Both the position numbers and the translations under genes were made by a program. A stretch of DNA of 64,000 nt from Bactericera cockerelli (taxonomy: Eukaryota; Arthropoda; Insecta; Hemiptera; Triozidae). Of this stretch, positions 26,901-35,900 are shown in pieces. Under the pieces are notes generated by a model that worked only from the letters and a program-made list of their open reading frames with translations, searched no databases and was not told where the DNA came from. Position 1 is the first letter of the stretch. Each line of letters opens with the position of its first letter. The stretch spans positions 37,584,369 to 37,648,368 of the forward strand of contig CM044959.1 of the NCBI GenBank assembly GCA_024516035.1. The letters are read 5' to 3'.

Positions 26901-29900
26901 GACATTCACTCCAGGAGACATTCATAATTTTTATTATTTATGAACATTGTACAAAGTGATAGTACCCCATATGTTTTCAAGAAATTTTAATATTTACTAT
27001 ATTTATTACTATAGCTATATTTATTATTTACTATAGTAACAGCTATATTTATTATTTGCTATGCTAACAGCAATACATGTATAAAGCATATCAATCACAC
27101 GAAAAAGCATTTATAAAGAAAGAAAAGAAGCTAAGCTAAAGTAAAAATAACGAATTAAAATATCCTTGGCAATTTATTTATTTTCTTTGGTTCCAGGTCT
27201 AGGTTAGGTGCTTCTAAATTGTGGTCTGTATGTGTTGATTATTGAACAATAAGCAACATCGGCATTTTTTCAAGAGGTATTATAAATAAATAAAAATGTA
27301 TGTCGAGTTTTAAGACTATCAACATATCATGCAAATGAAAATCGTGTCATACATTAAAATATTGTATAGGTTCTAAAATAGAAGTAGAGAGAGGATACGA
27401 AAAGGAACCCAGGATACTTCTATGGAGGAAAAGGAAAAGAAGCAGAAAAATAAAAGGATAAGATCGAAGAAAATAACTACAAACTACGAACCTGTGAATC
27501 AAATTTGTTAGGGGTTCTATGAGCTTTTTACCGAGGCGGGGTTCTAGTGGGGTCAAAGCACCAAACTGAAAACAAAAATCAAAACAGTGACGACCACAAC
27601 TGTCGAAATTCAAAACCAAATCTTCGACGTACAAAATAATGAAAAACCAATTATGAAGAATTCCTAAATGACGTAAAGATGCGTGTTGGTACCAAAAAAA
27701 TGCTAACTCTATTAGATTGAAGTGAATACTGACTAATATTTCACACAGACAATGCCGTTTTTACACTAAAGGTTCCAATATTTCTACTACTTTTCATTAA
27801 TTTAAAAAATTAGACGATTAGACTTTAATCGAGCTTGAATGCTACATGGTCCAATGACCATATTATGTTAAGGAGCCTGATGTATTCATTGTTTTAAATA
27901 ATCAAGACTCACAGAGAAACGACATTGTCTCCTGAAATAAGCTATCATTGTTAAAAATAGTAAAAATTACAATTTACTAAAAAGATCCATGTAAAGCTGG
28001 TGTTAGAGTGGCTGTGATATAAAATTTACTAACGCTATAACTATAAACAATCAATCAATAGAAAATATTAAATTAAGAGTTGAATCTAGTAAAATGGCAG
28101 GTTTGTTTACAAACACTTGAGCTGTTTTGTAGGAAATCGATTTTCAGAATATTCAAGAATTTCAGACCGGCGTGAACGACAGGCCTACCGCCTTGTTAAA
28201 GCACCGTTAAACCGAAAAAAAAAGAATTTCAGTGCTGAAAAATTGCCGAAATACTACTTTAGAATCAACTCTCAATTTTTTTACTCTAATGAAACATTTC
28301 CTGCTGAGGTCACCAACCTCAGGATGAGTTCTGTCAGAGGCTGAGACAACTTGCGTCCCAGCCGAGGCTCTACCAAGGTGAAGGCGCCGAACTGTAAATA
28401 ATTTTTAGTAAAGATGTGTTTCATGATAATCTTAAGTTAGCTTTTTTAGAAGAAAGATTTTACAATTGAGTTGTGTGAGTTAGCTTTTCCCCCCTTTATT
28501 TCTTTTCTTTAACTGAAAAATCAGTCAAAGTCTTTTAACAACAAGACGATCCTGATAAGCTGTTGTCAAATTTAAATATTTATAATATAAACCATTTATT
28601 ATGGTTGTTCAATGTTCATTCAATTGACCGAAGAATTCTTACTTGGGATTTTTCAGGATTAAATTATAGCAATTAAGAAGCAAAATGAACTTGGTATATT
28701 TGTTCAATACGTTATAATTTTCACCATTTTCGAAATAAGGTGATTCTGATTTGGTTTTGAATAACCTAGAATATTTAAGTGACATTAAACAAATAACCTG
28801 CAAAGTTGTCTTGTTGATGCTAAGGGTGAAATTATGTATACATTTTTTTTCTTCTCTTTTTGGTATTCAGGCTCGTACTAAGTAAGGATTTTAAAAATTC
28901 CAAAGAGGACGCAAGCCACGTACAAAAACCTCAACAGCAAAGTGGCGGGTTTTTATTTAGTTTAATATATCTAATAATACTCTTTAGTGGAAGGTAACCA
29001 CCAGGCGAGGTTAATGCTCAAAGCATTTTCTACCACCTAACCCTCAGAGTCTTATTATTATGTGGTCACAAACTTAAACTAATGAGGAAAAATTCGTGCA
29101 GTGGGTGGAATTCGAATCAACGGATCCCTACGCTACCTGGATTACCAGACTAGCGCGTTAACCACTTGACTACCAGTGCACGGTAGTTTCATTTTTGCAT
29201 TATTGTTTTGTATATCTGTACTCGTCCATCATATTATACCGACATCATCATCACACTCAATCCCTCTGATCTACTAGACATCCTGATGTATTTTACCTAA
29301 TATCCAAACGTAGAAGAGAATTTTTACCATCAAGCATGTCACTGATGATATTTTAAAGAAAAGGCAATTGAGTTGCGAAATAATAATATTTTTGTAAGAT
29401 TCACTTGATGGGGGCCATGATTCTGAGGTCGGGTTCTACGAAAAACACCTAACCTAAAAAACACGAAAAACGTTAGTTCCAGAGGATTCGTCAAGATAGC
29501 GCCAGTAGAGTTTAAAGCAAAACTCTACTGGCGCTATCTTGACGAATTCTTTGGAACTAACGATTTTCGTGTTTTTCAGGTGTTTTTTAGGTTAGGTTTT
29601 TTCGTAGAACCCGACCTGAGTGTTGACTCACCAGCTTGATAATCTTGATGAGCATCCAGTTGTTGGAGGAGGTGGTCATGAGCTTGAAGAAGACAGGGGC
29701 GAGGCTCAGGTAGTTCTTGGGGTTCTTGCGGGCCAGCTCGCACACCACGTTCACCGCAGCAGATTGCACCCCTGGGGAGACGGCCATGTTCAATAAAAAC
29801 AAAAACCAACACAATACTTCCGATATCTAAGTAGACGATAAAATAATATTGCCTTATTTATATTTATACTGCTCAATTAGGACTAATGAATCCCATTCAT

Positions 29901-32900
29901 CCCATAAAATATATAAGACCTGTTTGACTGCTGGAGTAAAGGGACTTTTCAGTCTTACCTCGGCAGTATAAACAAGGTATATTCTATTCTATTATTCCAG
30001 CAGTAAGCCCCAGTGGTCAAAATCCCAAATGGGAGGATAACTTGTCCAAATCCTGGCTGGGTTTCGATCCCGCGACCTTTGGATTACCAGAAAGACGCCT
30101 TGACCACTGATTTACCGGGACAGACGATAATAAACATTTGGAACATACTCTTATAAGAGAACTCAAGGACCATAATTTTTCCACTTGGGTCATTTTCATT
30201 TATCTTGGGCATATCAAGTCCGCAACCTTTCTCCTTTAATAAATGTGAAAATAATAGGGATATATGACTAAAATCTATTTGATCACATAGGAAACAATTT
30301 TTTTTATAAATTACAATAATAAATTGTCTTTTAAACTAATGTGGAGACTCAAAATTGCCAGTTATGTAAGTAACGTTCATGATATTTTAGGTGTCCCTTA
30401 GTCTAAGATTTTACTGTGGCTGATAGAAAAAAATGCATTTCTCCCCATTATTTTCACCAAAATCCAATATAAATGAGAAAAATACAGTTTATTTAGGATG
30501 TGACCATTAGTTTTCATAAAAATAATAATGTTCACCTCAGTCTACAGACGTGTAAAGTTGTGTCCCTACGAAGAAAAAAAAAATCTCCGTCATGAATGTT
30601 ACCCCCAAAAAAATGTAAACCATTTTGAAAAACCCTTAGAATGAGAAGCTAGCAGCTGCCGCCATTTTGCTTCTTACAGATGACATTGTTTTTGTTTTGA
30701 AATTTCCTGTCAGTTGGATGTTGGATGCAGTACAGAGAGGGACAATGGTGGGTCTAATTTTTTTTTGACAAGAACGTTACGCGGTTTTTTAAATAAATTG
30801 TAATGATTTTTTAATATATAATGTATTTCTTTAATTCTTCTGCATGTCCTCTTTCCAATCAAATATTTTTTTTTGTAAAGTGAATATTCTTTTATTGAGA
30901 AAAGATTGTTTTAGTGGCGTGTTACTCATGAACGTTACCGTCATGAACGTTACCCGTGGTCATGAACGTTACCTGGTACGTTAAGTTTTTGTAATTTTGT
31001 GTGAAGAGGTAGCTGCTAGAAATATTCTAAATGAAAGCTTTTGCTCAAAGGTATTTGTCTTAGTCTTCTGAGCCTAAAAATTGTTTAGGAAAAAGGTAAC
31101 GTTCATGACTTGAAAAAATCCAATTGCCCAAGATAAATGAAAATGACCCACTTATATCCAGGTTTCTCTTATGTAACGTGATTATTTTCCCTTAGAGAGG
31201 TAAATTGGACCTGGAAATCGATCTCTTTATCGTGGTTTTTCTAACATTCAGGTTCAACTGTATTAGATATTCTTAGAAGTAAAATTAAGGTAGTGAAGGA
31301 ACTATAAGTATTGGTGGAAGAGACTGTCATATGCAATAACCATGCTCTTTAGTTAGGACATGTATTTTTATTTTATTTTCTTCTTTGTATCTACATATTC
31401 AATATTTATGACTTGATAACCATTATTTGTAGATATTTATACGGCTTGTTGTTAACAAAGAATTGAATAATAATAACCATTTGGATAAATATTACAAATC
31501 ACACTTGTAAATATTATCAAAATGATGCTCGCCAAGAGACAACGAAACGCAACCAGTCAGTCTCTTTAAACACATGACTGTATTCTTTTCAAAAGGACTA
31601 GGCATTGATTGAAAAAGTGTTACTGTGTATTTCTAATTTTATTAAAATTGTTTCCATTAGTAGTTAAAATCAAGAAAAAGTTATGTCTATTTTCTTTTGC
31701 AGTACTAGATAGACTTGCAGACTTTTCAACTGGTATTTTTTTTTTTTTTTCTCTGTTTTTTTTTTTAGACCTCAGTAGCTTGATCGATAAGGCGGCGGAC
31801 TTGTAACCTAGAGGTCGGTGGTGCAAGTTCCGGTTTCAGTGTAGATTTTTAGTAAAGCGAGTTTGAGTAGTTGTGATATCGCGAAGTGATTAACACAAAT
31901 ATGATAACTTAATAACTTTTTTTCTTTTTCTTGAAGTACTGAGAGTTCAATCATACCCGAATCAGCGTCCTCGAGTTTTTCTTTGAGTCTTGGGAAAGCA
32001 GGTCGCAAGGCATCGGGGAATTTGAGGAACACCTTATACATCATCAGGACGGCTTTCTTCCTTAGATAAGGCTTTGTGGATGTAAGCTGCAAATTAATTA
32101 ATAGTAGTGTCATGTTGGAAATAAAAAGCAGACTTTTATAGAGTTTATTTCACTAACATCACTTGTAGCTAACCTAACCTACTCATATGTTTTAGTAGAT
32201 GCACACTCTCACAAGAGTGCAACAGAAATTTTGAAAATAAGTTTCAACACAAAATAAATATTTCTGGATTCTAGTACTTCAAACACATCTAACATGATGA
32301 AAAACACTTTGTTTCCTCATTTTCCAAGCTATACTCGTAGGTTGTTTATAGGCCGAAGTTTAGGTCTCAAGGAAACCATGTAATCTACATGGATTTAATA
32401 TTTTTTGAATATGTACTAAGAGTGTCCCAGAACTGCTCACATAAAGGTATTTGTAGTATGTCCTATAGAGAGTGATTGGTAATAGGTCTAAAATTATTTA
32501 AATTAAACTTTTAATTTCTGGTACCTACCAACATCATGATATCATTGGCAAGGTCCCGGGCTAAGTCTGTGCTTGTGAAGCATGCCAAGGCTGACAGGGC
32601 TAAGCCCGCATCATACTGATTCTGTGCATTCAAATCCTTGCGGATCATATTCGTGGTGAGCATGAGCAGCTGAAATGGAAGGTATATGTTAGACACTATA
32701 CCAAAAGGATATTCTCAGATATTTTTATTACATTACTTGTAGTCTACAATGTAATGAACACATTGTAGCAAAATTTGGATTGTATAGGTATAAACAACTT
32801 TAGTTATTATCATTTCAATAAGGGGGTTAATCAAACTCTTATACCGTTTACAAGGCTTTGTAAACATTAAAAGAGCATCACATGATAACCACTTATTTCT

Positions 32901-35900
32901 GATGAAAATGAGAAACACCAAAACCCCTAAATTCATATATTTGTAAAATAAAATTGCAAGATGGAATGTTTTATTCAGACATCTTAAAAGAGTGTCTCAC
33001 TACACCAAAACAATGCCTAGGTGTTTTGTCTGTGATTCAAATTTGTACATTTCAATTGTCTATTTAAGGGGATGTAAAAATATTTTTATGAAGTAGGGCT
33101 TTGATTGAATTGCTGATGCAGGTAAAAATAAAATCAATCTTACTCCAATAATTTTCTTTTGTAACAGTACACACCTCTGTATCAGCATGGAAGCATTGGG
33201 AAGACGCCAGATATCCAATCCTTTTGTAAGTAAACTTGGAAGAGCTCATTACTTCAATGATGTTGAACCCTGCCCAGCTCACATCATAGCCCAGCATTTG
33301 AAGCTGTGAAATATAGATTTTATATTATAAAATACAGATTTCTCAAAAGTAAATTGATTAATTCTGAATTGATGCTACCCTTTCTCTTGGCAAAATGTAT
33401 ATTTCAAGAATCCTTTATTTGCCCATTAAAAAATATTGTTGAGAATTGAAAAAACTCTGTTTTAAAATGAATTATTTTCATGTACTGGTAAAAAATTACA
33501 CTCAGATTACTGAAAAAAGACACACTTTTTAAAAACATTAATGGTATCTTTTTCTCTCTTTTATTTCGATAATTCTTCATATACTTACATAAGTCAACTT
33601 TGCAACAGCAGTAGCTTTGACGGAAATATTGTCCTGTCTCAACTCCTGTTTGATTTCTTCTATGCATTGTGCTATAAATTTGGCCTGTAAAGAAGAATAA
33701 ATATTAAAACTTTTTTGTAAATACATCAATAGGTAATACCTACATACTACATGTTGTACAAAGCCAAACTAAGTAGCTCAATCATTTTATGGCAGTGGAA
33801 TCATAGTAAGGCATTATTGGGATTATTGGGTGGCTTTACCATTACTCTTATGACACCAATACAAATATTTTAAATTATATTGGTCTTTGTTTTTTTTTTT
33901 TCTTCTTCTTCTTTGTACTGTACAACTTTTGAATTAATATAAACTAGTAATTCTGTGAACTGTAAACCTTACAGAGATTCTATTATCAAATTATAAATGT
34001 CATATCAAGCATGAGGACATTTTCACCAAAACAGCCTAAATGTGGCACTGATTGGCCTATCAGCCCAAAAACAATAGGTAAAATTCTAGGACCTAAATGA
34101 ACATATACTAAATTTCAACAGTTTTGAAGAATCTGGTTGGGAGTTATCTTAGAACAGACAGACAGACATGCAAACAAAAGCCAAATTGTCCAACACCCAA
34201 GTTAAAACAGAACCTCACTTAGTGAAATCTCTTTGCTCCCTCACTGTGTTTGGTTAACAAATCCAGAGTTCCATATTATAACCAGACATTTTTTAGTAAA
34301 TACATCAAGAGGTATTACATTCTACATGTAGGTACATTGTACAAAGCCAAACCAAGGAACTCAATCATTATGGCAGTGGAATCATAGTAAGGCACTATTG
34401 GCAGTATTGGGTGGTATTGCCATTACTCTTGTGGCTAATACACATATTTTTATTTGTATTGGTCCTTATTTTTTCATTTTTGTACTGTATAAATTTTAAA
34501 TTCATATGTATAAACAAATTCAGAGTTCCATATTGTAACAGAGTTCAGAGTTCCATATTTCCATTTCCATATTTTTCACAATTCTGTGGTACTTGCAAAA
34601 TATTCTCTTTTTTGATTTTTGAAGAAGTGAATAAGGTATTCTAAGTTTGGATTTTGTGAGCCCTAATCATGAAGGTTTTAAAAAATATAAATAATAATAA
34701 TAATAAAAGAAAATTTTAAATTGATCCCCTTGTTACATAATATTATTAGTACAGTAGAAAAAACTATACATGTTGACAACTTCTCTACTTCATTTTATTC
34801 AATTATTTTGCACCAGCCCTGTTTATTGGTCAAGGAATAATTTAATACATCATTGTAGGTATTACACTATTTTATGCAACTGAATGAATCACTAGAATCA
34901 TCATTACAGTCAGAATCACTTTTCAAGAAAATATCCTAGTTAGGTACCCCTTATCTTACTAGGACAAGTCAGCTTATACAATTTTATGATTTTCACTGAG
35001 CAGTAGCAGGAGATAAGATAAAGTGAAGTATTATATTGAAAACATGCTAGAAAAAAACTCTGCATAGTTACCAGCAAAATTTATTTGCTGGATATTGTAG
35101 AAGTTTTGAAAGTGAAAAACATTGAGACCCTTTTGCCAGTATAATTATGTCTCTCTTTCATCATTTTCTAATTTTCATTATATTTTAACACCCTTTAATA
35201 CACTTCTTCTTTCCATCAATGGTAGCTACTCAGTTTCCTAACAAGGTATGAGTAGACCCAAGATAACCACATACAGAGCAGAGAATTTCTGAGCTGCAAG
35301 GAGTCAAAACTGGTCACTGTGCATCCAAGCGTGTGCTCTACTTCAATCAGCCATGGTGTCTACATAGAAGTATTTACGTACTTGGTTCATAATTGGTGAA
35401 GATGACAATTCAAGCCTTTATCTTGGTATTACTGTCACAGGAATTTTGCAAACTCATATTAACCTCACCTTATCTGTATTGGGCCAAAGTGCCAAAATCA
35501 TAAAGTTTGAAGCTCCTTGGATCTTGCTGAACTTGGTTGCAATACAATTTGACCACGGAATGAGAAAGGGGTGTAAGTGATATTTTCAAAAATTTCAGGA
35601 GAGCATAAAGAAATTGTTTTTTTAAACAATTTCTTTTTGTTCCTGCCTTTTATATCTGATTCTTTCGCTGGTATTTGAACCAAAGAACCCACTTGAACAA
35701 GTTGTTGTATGGAATAAAATGAAAATCCATTTTTTGTTACTTACGCCCCTTTCTCATTCCATGGTCAAATTTTTTTTCCATACAATGCACCAGACTCACT
35801 TCAACCTACAGCAGCAACTCAGATTAATTTTTAAAAAATACCTGACTGAATGAATTTTAAAAGGGGTTGGAAAATTTCTAATGGCATGTATTATTCTGAA

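Noticed and set aside
27492..28391. Exon 7a as a decayed pseudo-exon
   Set aside because: Length, both phases, both splice sites and the open frame are all preserved; kept as an alternative exon.
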